NCBI RefSeq assembly: GCF_045310695.1
Contig: NZ_JBJIAA010000003.1
Coordinates: 247,992 to 311,991 of the forward strand
Length of the DNA stretch: 64,000 nt
Origin: Clostridium_S neuense
GTDB taxonomy: Bacteria > Bacillota > Clostridia > Clostridiales > Clostridiaceae
Direction: 5' to 3'
The notes below the pieces were generated by a model. That model searched no databases. It worked only from the letters and a program-made list of their open reading frames with translations, and was not told the DNA's origin. A program made the position numbers and the translations under genes. Positions 44,214 through 53,089 of this stretch are shown here, piece by piece (positions within the stretch are counted from its first letter, which is position 1; each line of letters opens with the position of its first letter).

Positions 44214-47200
44214 ATGAAGAAGACATTTTTAAAGAATTTATTTAGAGATATATATAAGACTCTTTCTAGATTTTTATCTATAGTTATAATTATAGCAGTT
44301 GGTGTAGCTTTTTATGCAGGAGTTAGGGCAACTAGTCCTGATATGAAAAAGTCTGGGGATTATTACTTTAATTCAACTAATTTTATGGATTTTAAACTTA
44401 CTTCTACCCTTGGAATAACAAAAGATAATATATCCAAAATAAAAAATCTAAGTGGTATAAAAAGTATTTATGGTTCAAAGTCAGTAGATGGTATAGTAGT
44501 GAAAGATAAACACTCTCTTGTGGTTAATGTTAATTCTCTTCCAGAAGAAAATATGAATAAGATTCTTATAACTAGTGGAAGAAAGCCGAGTAGTGATAAG
44601 GAAGCTATAGTTGAAGATAAATTTTTAAAGGAAAATAAGTTTAAAATAGGCGATAAAATAATAATTAAATCTGGAAATGACACAAATATAAAAGATAGTT
44701 TAAAGGAAGATGAATTTAAAATAGTTGGAACTGCTAAATCACCATTATATCTTTCAGCTCAAAGGCAGCTTAGTTCTGTTGGAGATGGATCTGTAAAAGG
44801 ATTTATTTATTTACTTCCAGGGGTTTTTAAAAGTGAAGTTTACACAGAAGCATATGTTACTACTAATAATAGTGAAGCAAAAAATAGCCTACTTTATAAC
44901 GATCAATATAAAGATGCTAATAGTAGTATAGAAAATTCTCTTAAAAAACTTGGGAAGGAACTAAATAAGGAAAGGTATAAAGAAGTATTTGATGATGCAA
45001 ATGATAAAATAAAAAATGCTGAAGATAAGCTAAAGAAGGCTGAAAAGGAAGCAGAAGATAAGTTTAAAGATGGATATAAAAAACTTTCAGATGCTCAAAA
45101 GAACATATCTGATGGTAAAAATGAGCTTAGCAGAAATGAAGCTATTTTTAATAGTAAGATAGCAGATGGTCAAAAGCAAATATCAGATGGAGAAAAACAA
45201 ATTGAAACTGCTGAGGAAGAAATAAATTCAAAAGCAAAAGATATGGAAAATGGTAGGAGTAGTATTGAAGCAGCTAAAAAGCAAATAGATTACGGTGAGG
45301 TGCAGCTAGGTTTAGGAAAGAACCAAGCAGCAAATTCAATAGATGGTGCAGTTAAGAATAAACTATCGGATATTAAAAAGCAGTTACAGAATGATCCAAG
45401 CAATCCAGTATATAATTATCAATATAATGCTTTAAATGCAATTTACGAAAAAGACTTAAATGGAAAAAGCTTTGATGATATGTATAATGCATTAAAGAGC
45501 GATGGGCTGCTGCCACAGATTAAAAGTTATGTTGATATTGAAGGAATTAAAAATAATTTTGACAGCAAGGAAGCTCAATTAAATAGTGGAAAACAACAAA
45601 TTACAGCAAATGAAAATGCTATTTATGATGGTGAAGCTAGATTAGAAGCAGGAAAAAGAGAAATAGAAGCAAACAAGTCAAAGATATCAAATGCAGAACT
45701 TCAGCTTGAAGCTTCAAAAAAAGATGGGCAGGCAAAGCTTGATGATGCTAGAAGTAAAATTGAAACTGGACAAAGGGAAATTGATGATAATACTAAAAAA
45801 TTAAAGGAAGAGGAAGCTAAAGCAAATAAAAAATTTAAGGATGCTGAAGAAGATATAGCTGACAATAAAGATAAGTTAAAAGATATTAAAAAGCCAGATT
45901 TTTATGTGCTTGGAAGAAGTCAAAATATTGGATATGAAGGTTACAGGCAGGATAGTAATAGAATAGATAATATAGGGAAAGCATTCCCACTAATATTTTT
46001 TCTTGTTGCGGCATTAGTAAGTCTTACAACTATGACTAGAATGGTTCAAGAAAATAGAATAGAAATTGGAACCTTTAAAGCATTGGGCTATTCTAGGAAG
46101 GCAATAATATCACACTATCTTATATATTCATTATTAGCAAGTTTAATTGGAAGCTTAGTAGGTATTTCCTTTGGATTTAGATTATTTCCACCACTTATAA
46201 TTACAGCTTATGGTTCTCTTTATGCTATACCAAAAGCTATAACGCCATTTAATGTTGTGCTTGCTGTTGAGGCTTCTATTATAGCTATATTTTTTACTAC
46301 AATTGCAGCAGTAGCTTCAACAATGGAAGAGTTAAGAGAGGTTCCAGCATCACTTATGAGACCAAAGCCTCCTAAGGCAGGAAAATTAATATTACTGGAA
46401 AGAGTTACCTTCATATGGAACAGGTTAAAGTTTACAAGAAAAGTTACAGCAAGAAATATATTTAGATACAAGCAAAGACTTTTTATGACGGTTATAGGTA
46501 TTGCAGCATGTACTGGGCTTATGATAACAGGATTTGGGCTTAAAAGTGGAATAAAAGGTGCAGTAGAGAAACAATTTAGTCAAATTTATAAGTTCGATAT
46601 GCAGGTGAATTTGAAAGATGAAATTAATAGTGTAAAAAAGGAAAAGATAAAAAGCAGTGCAAAAGAGGACTCAAATATAAAGTCAGTATTATTTACTTAT
46701 TCTAAAAATGTCACTGTTAAAAATAAATCGTTAAGTAATATGGATGCATATATAGTAGTTCCAGAAAATAAGGACGATATAAATAAATATATAAGTCTTA
46801 GCAGAAATAATAAAGATTTGAAACTTTCTGATGATGGAGTGATAGTAACACAAAAACTTTTAAAACTTACAGGCAAAAAAGTTGGAGATACTTTAGATAT
46901 AACAGTTGATGGTAAAACTATTAAGTCACAAATATCTGGAGTAACTGAACACTATATACAGCATTATATTTATATGAGTCCTAAGTACTATGAAAAAATA
47001 TCAAATGAAAAAGTGAAATTCAACAGTTTCTATGGGCTCTTGAAGAGTACTTCTACAAATTCTCAAAATAATACCTCCAAAATTCTGTCAAAGATTAAAG
47101 AGGTGGGATCAGTAAGCTTTAAGAACAATGTACAATTTGATTCAAATAAGAGTATGAAGAGCATAAATTCGGTTGTGCTTATATTAATAGCTGCAGCAGG

Positions 47201-47564
47201 CGTTCTTGCTTTTGTGGTAATATACAATTTAACTAATATAAATATAAACGAGAGAAGAAGGGAACTTGCAACTATAAAGCTTTTGGGCTTTTATAACAAT
47301 GAACTTGCAGCTTATATATACAGAGAAAATATAATACTTACAGCTATAGGAAGTGTAGTAGGAATATTTTTTGGAATATTTATTCAAAATTTTGTTGTAG
47401 TTACAGCAGAAACCGATGTAATGATGTTTTTAAGAACAATTAATCCTATATATTTTGTGTACTCTATTTTACTTACTATGGTATTTTCTATTATTGTAAA
47501 TTTGGCAATGTATAATAGATTTGATAAAATAGACATGGTGGAATCACTTAAGAGTGCAGAATAA
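44214..47564 (+). CDS. Large FtsX-domain ABC permease with extracytoplasmic coiled coil
   Basis: ATG at 44214 is chosen; an upstream GTG overlaps the ATPase end. The 1116-residue protein has a first membrane helix at about 15-38, then an external region to about 585. That region begins with a MacB-like fold and continues as a coiled coil rich in Lys, Asp, Glu and Ala (about 255-345 and 455-565, with ISDGKNEL- and ISDGEKQI-type repeats). Three helices of the first FtsX domain follow (about 590-720), then a second external domain, and three helices near the C-terminus (about 1000-1110). This duplicated form resembles the large permeases that span the cell wall. Substrate unknown; mechanotransmission is likely. 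Confidence 0.92.
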   Translation: MKKTFLKNLFRDIYKTLSRFLSIVIIIAVGVAFYAGVRATSPDMKKSGDYYFNSTNFMDFKLTSTLGITKDNISKIKNLSGIKSIYGSKSVDGIVVKDKHSLVVNVNSLPEENMNKILITSGRKPSSDKEAIVEDKFLKENKFKIGDKIIIKSGNDTNIKDSLKEDEFKIVGTAKSPLYLSAQRQLSSVGDGSVKGFIYLLPGVFKSEVYTEAYVTTNNSEAKNSLLYNDQYKDANSSIENSLKKLGKELNKERYKEVFDDANDKIKNAEDKLKKAEKEAEDKFKDGYKKLSDAQKNISDGKNELSRNEAIFNSKIADGQKQISDGEKQIETAEEEINSKAKDMENGRSSIEAAKKQIDYGEVQLGLGKNQAANSIDGAVKNKLSDIKKQLQNDPSNPVYNYQYNALNAIYEKDLNGKSFDDMYNALKSDGLLPQIKSYVDIEGIKNNFDSKEAQLNSGKQQITANENAIYDGEARLEAGKREIEANKSKISNAELQLEASKKDGQAKLDDARSKIETGQREIDDNTKKLKEEEAKANKKFKDAEEDIADNKDKLKDIKKPDFYVLGRSQNIGYEGYRQDSNRIDNIGKAFPLIFFLVAALVSLTTMTRMVQENRIEIGTFKALGYSRKAIISHYLIYSLLASLIGSLVGISFGFRLFPPLIITAYGSLYAIPKAITPFNVVLAVEASIIAIFFTTIAAVASTMEELREVPASLMRPKPPKAGKLILLERVTFIWNRLKFTRKVTARNIFRYKQRLFMTVIGIAACTGLMITGFGLKSGIKGAVEKQFSQIYKFDMQVNLKDEINSVKKEKIKSSAKEDSNIKSVLFTYSKNVTVKNKSLSNMDAYIVVPENKDDINKYISLSRNNKDLKLSDDGVIVTQKLLKLTGKKVGDTLDITVDGKTIKSQISGVTEHYIQHYIYMSPKYYEKISNEKVKFNSFYGLLKSTSTNSQNNTSKILSKIKEVGSVSFKNNVQFDSNKSMKSINSVVLILIAAAGVLAFVVIYNLTNININERRRELATIKLLGFYNNELAAYIYRENIILTAIGSVVGIFFGIFIQNFVVVTAETDVMMFLRTINPIYFVYSILLTMVFSIIVNLAMYNRFDKIDMVESLKSAE

Positions 47565-47575
47565 GTTTACAGATT

Positions 47576-47637
47576 AGGGAGAAACCAAGAGTTAGCTTAA
47601 GTGTAGATATAACTTAGCATCTCAACTGGTTTCTCTT
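47576..47637 (+). terminator. Hairpin between FtsX permease and aminotransferase
   Basis: AGGGAGAAACCA (47576-47587) pairs with TGGTTTCTCTT (47627-47637), with a 39-base interior that pairs partly. It has only a weak A/T tail. It ends 20 bases before the next start and may attenuate or terminate. No known riboswitch was recognised. Confidence 0.55.
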
Positions 47638-47657
47638 AAATATTGGGGGGGAACAAA

Positions 47658-48821
47658 ATGAATTGTTCTAGAAAAATGGAGGCTTTGTCTTCGGCTATAT
47701 TTACAAAACTTAATGATAAAAAGCTTGAGCTTATTGCAAGTGGGAAAGAGGTTATTGATTTTAGTATTGGAACTCCGGACATACCTCCAGATAAGAAGGT
47801 TGTAGAAGTTCTTCAATACGAAACTGGCAAGATTGAAAATTATAAATATGCTATAAGTGATAGCGAAGAGTTAATCTTAGCTGTTATTGCTTGGTATAAA
47901 AAAAGATATAAGGTTGAACTTGAAAAAGATGAAGTAACTTCTCTTTTGGGATCTCAAAGTGGATTTGCAGAGGTAGCTTTATCTATGATTGATCCAGGTG
48001 ATATAGTTTTAACACAAGATCCTGGATATCCTATTTTTTCTGTTGGACCATATCTTGCAGGCGCAAAAATACATAAAATGCCTTTGCTTAAGAAGAATAA
48101 TTTTTTGATAGATTTTGATGCAATAGATGAAAACGTAGCCAAAAAGGCTAAAATGATGGTTGTATCATATCCAAATAATCCAACTGCTTCAACAGCTCCT
48201 AGAGAGTTCTATGAAGAACTTGTTTGCTTTGCAAAAAAATACGATATAGCAGTGCTTCATGATAATGCATATAGTGAACTTGTATTTGATGGAAAAGTGG
48301 GTGGAAGCTTTCTTGAAATTGAAGGTGCAAAGGATATTGGAATAGAGTTCAATTCTTTTTCAAAAACATATAGCATACCAGGCTGTAGAATTGCATTTGC
48401 TATGGGAAACAAGTATATGATAAAGCAGCTTAAAACATTAAAATCACATGTTGATTATGGTATGTTTTTACCCTTTCAAAAGGCTGCCATAAAAGCACTT
48501 TCAAGTCCAAGCGATTATATAGATATTGTTAGGAATACCTATGAGACTAGAAGAAATTTACTTATAAATGGGTTAAATAAGATAGGCTGGAAGATTGATA
48601 TGACAGCAGGAAGTATGTTTGTGTGGGCAAAAATTCCTTCAAAATATGAGTCTTCTATGAAATTTACAATAGATTTAATGGAGAAGACAGGAGTTATTGT
48701 AGTTCCTGGCAGTAGTTTTGGAGATGAAGGAGAAGGCTTTGTGAGAATGGCTCTTGTTCAAGATGAAGAGCACATTTTAAAAGCCATTGAAAGTATAAAA
48801 GGTAGCGATATTTTAAAATAA
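47658..48821 (+). CDS. PLP-dependent aminotransferase, class I/II
   Basis: ATG at 47658 lies seven bases after a long G run; the upstream TTG is inside that site. The 387-residue fold-type I enzyme has the DFSIGTPDIPPDKKV substrate loop, SYPNNPTAS, HDNAYSELVFDG and the PLP Lys in FSKTYSIPGCRIAFA. The resemblance is to LL-diaminopimelate or aspartate-type aminotransferases; the amino acid used is uncertain. Its stop codon touches the left end of repeat copy A. Confidence 0.88.
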   Translation: MNCSRKMEALSSAIFTKLNDKKLELIASGKEVIDFSIGTPDIPPDKKVVEVLQYETGKIENYKYAISDSEELILAVIAWYKKRYKVELEKDEVTSLLGSQSGFAEVALSMIDPGDIVLTQDPGYPIFSVGPYLAGAKIHKMPLLKKNNFLIDFDAIDENVAKKAKMMVVSYPNNPTASTAPREFYEELVCFAKKYDIAVLHDNAYSELVFDGKVGGSFLEIEGAKDIGIEFNSFSKTYSIPGCRIAFAMGNKYMIKQLKTLKSHVDYGMFLPFQKAAIKALSSPSDYIDIVRNTYETRRNLLINGLNKIGWKIDMTAGSMFVWAKIPSKYESSMKFTIDLMEKTGVIVVPGSSFGDEGEGFVRMALVQDEEHILKAIESIKGSDILK

Positions 48822-49377
48822 TGCGAAGTAACAATGCTTTGTCACATTAAAAAACTCCTATAAATCTAAGGCAAAAAAATCATAAAATCCTAAGATATTT
48901 CAATAACTCGCTGAAAAGAAGCTCAGACAATTGAAATATCTAAGTATTTTGTGATTCTTTTACCAAGATTTGTTAGGAGCTTTTTAAACTGTTCCTTCAG
49001 CATTGTTACTTTGCTTCTACGGTGGTGCAAGGAAAAAATTCCTCCGTACCTCCGGAATTTTAGGTGTGAATCTTTGTAACCAATTAAATTTTTACACCAT
49101 ATATTACCTTTATTTATTAACCATGTTTATAACGAATTTTTCGCAGAGAAACGGAGAAAAATTTTCCTTAAACACCGTGTAATGCGAGGTAAGTGTATTG
49201 CAGGATGATTTAAATAAAATTTTATAAATCTTAGGTAAAAAACTTTAAAAGCCTTAGATGTTTCAATTGTCTGAGCATTTTTTCAGCGAGTTATTGAAAC
49301 TTCTTAGACTTTTAAAGTTTTTTATCTTAGATTTGTTAATTTTATTTAATATCCTGTGATGCACTTATTTTGCATTA
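48821..49377 (+). repeat. Giant-hairpin repeat, copy A (complete)
   Basis: Two very long imperfect hairpins, 48822-49014 and 49183-49377, are joined by a spacer of about 170 bases. Hairpin 1 opens with GCGAAGTAACAATGCT and closes with AGCATTGTTACTTTGC. Both hairpins share a central motif around TTTCAATAACTCGCTG or its complement. The outer ends are inverted copies of AATGCGAAGTAA-type sequence. The spacer contains AAGGAAAAAATTCCTCCGTA and CGCAGAGAAACGGAGAAAAA. No ORF. The left end meets the stop of the + strand aminotransferase and the right end encodes the last codons and stop of the minus-strand aminotransferase. Confidence 0.85.
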
Positions 49378-50525
49378 TTTATAAATTCTCGGATTCTTTT
49401 TACTGCCTCTTTTAGGTTCTCGTCTGAGTTAGCAAAGGAAAGCCTTATATATCCTTCTCCAGATTCACCGAAAGCAGAGCCAGGAACACAAACTACTTTT
49501 GCTTTTAAGAGAAGTTCTGTGCAAAATTCTTCTGAAGTTTTTCCAAAGGCTGTTATGTCAGCAAAAGCGTAAAAGGTAGATGTTGATTTGAAACATTTAA
49601 TACCTTCAATAGAATTAAGACCATCTATTAATATATCTCTTCTTCTATAATAATCTTCAACCATTTTATTACTGCTGTCCATAGGACTTTCAAGAGCTGT
49701 TAGTGCAGCATTTTGTATAAAGGTAGGAACACAGGATACGACGCCTCCTTGGAGTTTAGATGCTGCAGCGGCAATTTCTTTATTTGCAATAAGAAATCCT
49801 ATTCTCCAGCCAGTCATAGCAAAGGTTTTTGAAAAGCTGTTTACAATAATAGTTTGTTCTTGCATTTCTTGAAGATGAGCAGGACTAAAAAATTTGTTTT
49901 CATCAAACATTATATGATCATAAACTTCATCAGATAATATTATCAAATTGTGTCTTTTGGCTATTTCACATATTTTTTTTATATCATTTTCTTCAATAAA
50001 ACGCCCAAGTGGATTGTTTGGAGAATTGAGTATTATTACTTTTGTTTTTGGTGTTATTGCTTTTTCTATGTCATAAGGATTAAGCTTAAAATCGTTATTT
50101 TTGTCAAGATGAACAAATACTATTTTTCCATGGCTTAATGCTATTGGACCTTCGTAATTTGGATAATAAGGTTCTGGAATTATGACTTCATCATCGATAT
50201 TTAAAGTAGCAGCTAAGGATAGAAAAAGTGCTTCAGATGCCCCAACGGTTATAATGACATTTTCATAGGTGTAGCTTGCACCAAGTTGCTTGTTGTACTT
50301 TTGAGCTATAACTTCTCTAAGCTCCTTTAAACCAGCATTAGGACAATAATGAGTATAGCCTTCATCAAGAGCTTTTTTTGCAGCATCTCTAATATGTATA
50401 GGTGTTTGAAAGTTAGGTTCTCCAACTGATAAGTTTATAAGGTTGTCATATTTTTGTGCTAGTTCAAACATTTTCCTGATCCCTGATGATGGAAAGTTCT
50501 TTGCTGTATCTGATAGATAATTCAT
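49365..50525 (-). CDS. PLP-dependent aminotransferase, aspartate/PatA-like
   Basis: A 386-residue fold-type I aminotransferase: LSVGEPNFQTP, NSPNNPLGRF, LSDEVYDHIMF, PLP Lys in VNSFSKTFAMTGWRIGFL, and the C-terminal Arg in YIRLSFANS that binds the substrate carboxylate. The group includes aspartate aminotransferase and PatA (N-acetyl-LL-diaminopimelate aminotransferase). The last residues (NNAK) and stop are encoded by the end of repeat copy A, so the natural C-terminus may have been altered by the repeat. It has its own promoter at 50673-50645. Confidence 0.9.
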   Translation of the reverse strand: MNYLSDTAKNFPSSGIRKMFELAQKYDNLINLSVGEPNFQTPIHIRDAAKKALDEGYTHYCPNAGLKELREVIAQKYNKQLGASYTYENVIITVGASEALFLSLAATLNIDDEVIIPEPYYPNYEGPIALSHGKIVFVHLDKNNDFKLNPYDIEKAITPKTKVIILNSPNNPLGRFIEENDIKKICEIAKRHNLIILSDEVYDHIMFDENKFFSPAHLQEMQEQTIIVNSFSKTFAMTGWRIGFLIANKEIAAAASKLQGGVVSCVPTFIQNAALTALESPMDSSNKMVEDYYRRRDILIDGLNSIEGIKCFKSTSTFYAFADITAFGKTSEEFCTELLLKAKVVCVPGSAFGESGEGYIRLSFANSDENLKEAVKRIREFINNAK

Positions 50526-50644
50526 TAGGTAGCCCCCTTAATATAAATATTGATAATTTTTCAAAAAAACTTCAATTTAAAAGTTTTATTATGATAAATT
50601 AGCAATAATATATGTATATAAAGATTAAATTAATATTTAGATAG

Positions 50645-50673
50645 ATTGTATACTGTATAATTTTAATTGTCAA
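50645..50673 (-). promoter_or_regulatory. Sigma-A promoter of minus-strand aminotransferase
   Basis: On the minus strand TTGACA (complement of 50668-50673), 17-base spacer, TACAAT (complement of 50645-50650). Leader of about 110 bases. The remaining part of the 418-base gap (50674-50890) holds no recognised gene. Confidence 0.78.
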
Positions 50674-50890
50674 GTGAATAGTTTTACATTTATATATAAG
50701 GTTTCTATTGCATTGAGATTACAGTTGTAGGAGACATGTAAAAGTGGAGATATAGCTGCAGAAGATGTTATTTTACATAAAATTCTGTAGGTACAGAGTG
50801 AGAGGAGCTTTTTTATTATCCTTCTATAACCAAAGGCAAGCACTGCTTAAGCAACAGGCAAAAATTAAAAGTAATCATAAATTAAGAATA

Positions 50891-50918
50891 CGAGGCTTGA
50901 GCTTACGCCCAAACCTCG
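50891..50918 (-). terminator. Hairpin downstream of putP
   Basis: CGAGGCTTGAGC / GCCCAAACCTCG, 12-base stem with a four-base loop; mismatches become G-U pairs on the minus strand, the strand of putP. It lies 26 bases after the putP stop. No T run follows. The right arm plus CATATGT recurs in repeat copy B and near 63908. Confidence 0.6.
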
Positions 50919-50943
50919 CATATGTGTATGTGACTAAGTATTA

Positions 50944-52413
50944 TTACTTAGCTAATTTTTCCTTCATAAGTTCAAAGTCGCTATCAATATCTACTTTAGA
51001 TTTTTGGGTTAAATTACTTACAACTATTATTGATATAAGTGATAAAGAAAATCCCGGAATCATTTCGTATAGGTAAGCTGATAGGCCAGAAACTATCCAT
51101 ATTATAACGGTAAGTCCTCCAACAATCATACCGGACAAAGCACCCCATTTAGTCATCCTTTTCCAATATAGACTAATTAAAAGTACAGGACCAAATGCAG
51201 AGCCAAATCCTGCCCAAGCTTGACCAACTATGCTTAAAATAGTCTTATTTGGCAAGTAAGCAAAAACTGTTGCAACAGCGGCAACTCCAACCACAGCAAG
51301 TCTGCTAATAACAACTTGTTTTCTTTGAGAAGCTTCTTTATTAAAGAAGGTAAGGTAAAAATCCTTTGTGATAGAACTTGAGCATACTAAAAGTTGAGAA
51401 GAAAGTGTACTCATAATTGCAGCTAAAACTGCTGACAGTATAGTTCCAGTTATAAAAGGATGAAATAAAATTGCTCCTAAACGCAGAAATACTGTTTCAG
51501 GGTCTTTAAGAGGTATTTTATTTTGGGTAAAGTACACTAAACCTATAAGTCCACTTGAAATTGCTCCAAGTAAACCTATTGCCATCCAACTTATACCTAT
51601 TCTTCTTGCAGATTTCAATTCTTTCGCTGATTTAATTGCCATAAATCTTACAATGATATGAGGTTGACCGAAATAACCAAGTCCCCAGGCAAGGAAACCT
51701 ATAATCGATGCGACACTTGTCCCTCTAAATAAATCAAATAGGGAAGGATCTATGTGTTTTACTTTAGTTACAAAAGTTTCAGGACTTAAACCTAGATTTA
51801 AATACGTTACTACAGGAACCATAACTAATACAACAAACATAAGTGAGCCTTGAAAAAAATCTGTAAGGCTTACGGCCAAAAATCCACCAAAGTATGTATA
51901 AAGTACAACAATAGAAAGTGTTACTACAACACCAGTTGTATATGTTAGACCAAACATGTTTTCAAAAAGCTTTCCGCCTGCTACAACGCCTGAAGAAACA
52001 TATAGTGTGAAGAAAACTAAAATTATAACTCCAGATACAAGTCTCAGCATATTTGATTTATCTTTAAAACGGTTTTCGAGAAAATCAGGAATAGTTACAG
52101 AGTCATTTGCAAGTTCTGTATAAACTCTAAAACGTGGAGCTAATAAAAGATAATTAAAATATGCTCCAGTCGTTAATCCAACACCAAGCCATAAACTTGA
52201 AAGGCCTGTTGTATAGACTGCACCTGGGAGTCCCATAAGCATCCATCCACTCATGTCACTTGCACCAGCAGATAATGCTGTTACCATAGGTCCAAGGCTT
52301 CTAGCTCCAAGAACATAGTCTGAAATATCATTTGTTTTTTTGTAAGAATAATAGCCTATTGCAAGTAAAATAATCAAATATACTATAATAGCACTAAATG
52401 AAAAGTAATTCAT
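50944..52413 (-). CDS. putP: Sodium/proline symporter (SSS family)
   Basis: Start at 52413 (MNYFSFSAII), eight bases after AGGAG; the frame runs 16 codons further without a site. The 489-residue, 13-helix transporter shows GARSLGPMVTALSAGASDMSGWMLMGLPGA (helix 2, sodium and proline site of PutP), the YFTQNKIPLKDPETVFL loop and the conserved SSS stretch LSAVLAAIMSTLSSQLLVCSS in helix 8. It takes up proline with Na+, for nutrition, Stickland fermentation or osmoprotection. Length is normal. Confidence 0.92.
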   Translation of the reverse strand: MNYFSFSAIIVYLIILLAIGYYSYKKTNDISDYVLGARSLGPMVTALSAGASDMSGWMLMGLPGAVYTTGLSSLWLGVGLTTGAYFNYLLLAPRFRVYTELANDSVTIPDFLENRFKDKSNMLRLVSGVIILVFFTLYVSSGVVAGGKLFENMFGLTYTTGVVVTLSIVVLYTYFGGFLAVSLTDFFQGSLMFVVLVMVPVVTYLNLGLSPETFVTKVKHIDPSLFDLFRGTSVASIIGFLAWGLGYFGQPHIIVRFMAIKSAKELKSARRIGISWMAIGLLGAISSGLIGLVYFTQNKIPLKDPETVFLRLGAILFHPFITGTILSAVLAAIMSTLSSQLLVCSSSITKDFYLTFFNKEASQRKQVVISRLAVVGVAAVATVFAYLPNKTILSIVGQAWAGFGSAFGPVLLISLYWKRMTKWGALSGMIVGGLTVIIWIVSGLSAYLYEMIPGFSLSLISIIVVSNLTQKSKVDIDSDFELMKEKLAK

Positions 52414-52523
52414 GTAAAATCTCCTTTTGTTTTTGATAATTATTAATAAGTTCGCATACATATAAATATTTTATCATATTAAAGTTAATAGTACAAAGAT
52501 TGAATAATTTGCAATTTAAAAAT

Positions 52524-53085
52524 AATGTGAAATAACAATGCTTCGTCGCATTAAAAAAATTCTATAAAGCTAAGTGGTGATTCTAAGCGAGTGCTTACTT
52601 GAGGTATAGAAGGATAATGGGCAAAGCCCAAACCTCGTGTATGTTTACTCGCTGAAAGGATTCTCAAACAGATTGAAATATCTAAGTACTTTAGGATTTT
52701 TAAGTTAAGCTTTATTAGAATTTTTTTAAACTGCTCCTTCAGCATTGTTACTTCGCTCCTACGGAATTTTAGGCTTGAATCTTTGTAATCAATTAAATAC
52801 TGATACCATATATTACCTGTATTTATTAACATGTTTACAACGGATTTTTCGCAGAGAAACGGAGAAAAATTTTCCTTAAACACTGTGTAATGCGAGGTAA
52901 GTGTATTGCAGGATGATTTAAATAAAATTTTATAAATCTTAGGTAAAAAAACTTTAAAAGCCTTAGATGTTTCAATTGTCTGAGCATTTTTTTAGCGAGT
53001 TATTGAAACTTCTTAGACTTTTAGAGTTTTTTATCTTAGATTTATTAATTTTATTTAATATCCTGTGATGCACTTACTTCGTATT
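52524..53085 (+). repeat. Giant-hairpin repeat, copy B
   Basis: Same layout as copy A: hairpin 1 at 52524-52755, spacer, hairpin 2 at 52891-53085. The second half (from about 52763) is nearly identical to copy A. Hairpin 1 differs by compensated bases: AAAGCT pairs with AGCTTT where copies A and C have AAATCT with AGATTT. Its left arm also carries foreign sequence at about 52572-52655, including a GAGG...CCTCG hairpin. The spacer lacks about 30 bases present in copy A. Its right end stops about five bases from the MATE gene stop codon. Confidence 0.85.
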
Positions 53086-53089
53086 ATTT

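Noticed and set aside
47566..47657. SAM or other metabolite riboswitch before the aminotransferase
   Set aside because: The hairpin alone does not show a known aptamer core; a terminator is simpler.
50700..50890. Possible gene remnant after the aminotransferase promoter region
   Set aside because: Short stretches read like protein in one frame, but stops are frequent and I could name no family.
48821..53085. CRISPR array or group II intron as explanation of the repeats
   Set aside because: No short regular repeat-spacer pattern, no reverse transcriptase, and no domain V-like end; the copies are two big palindromes.
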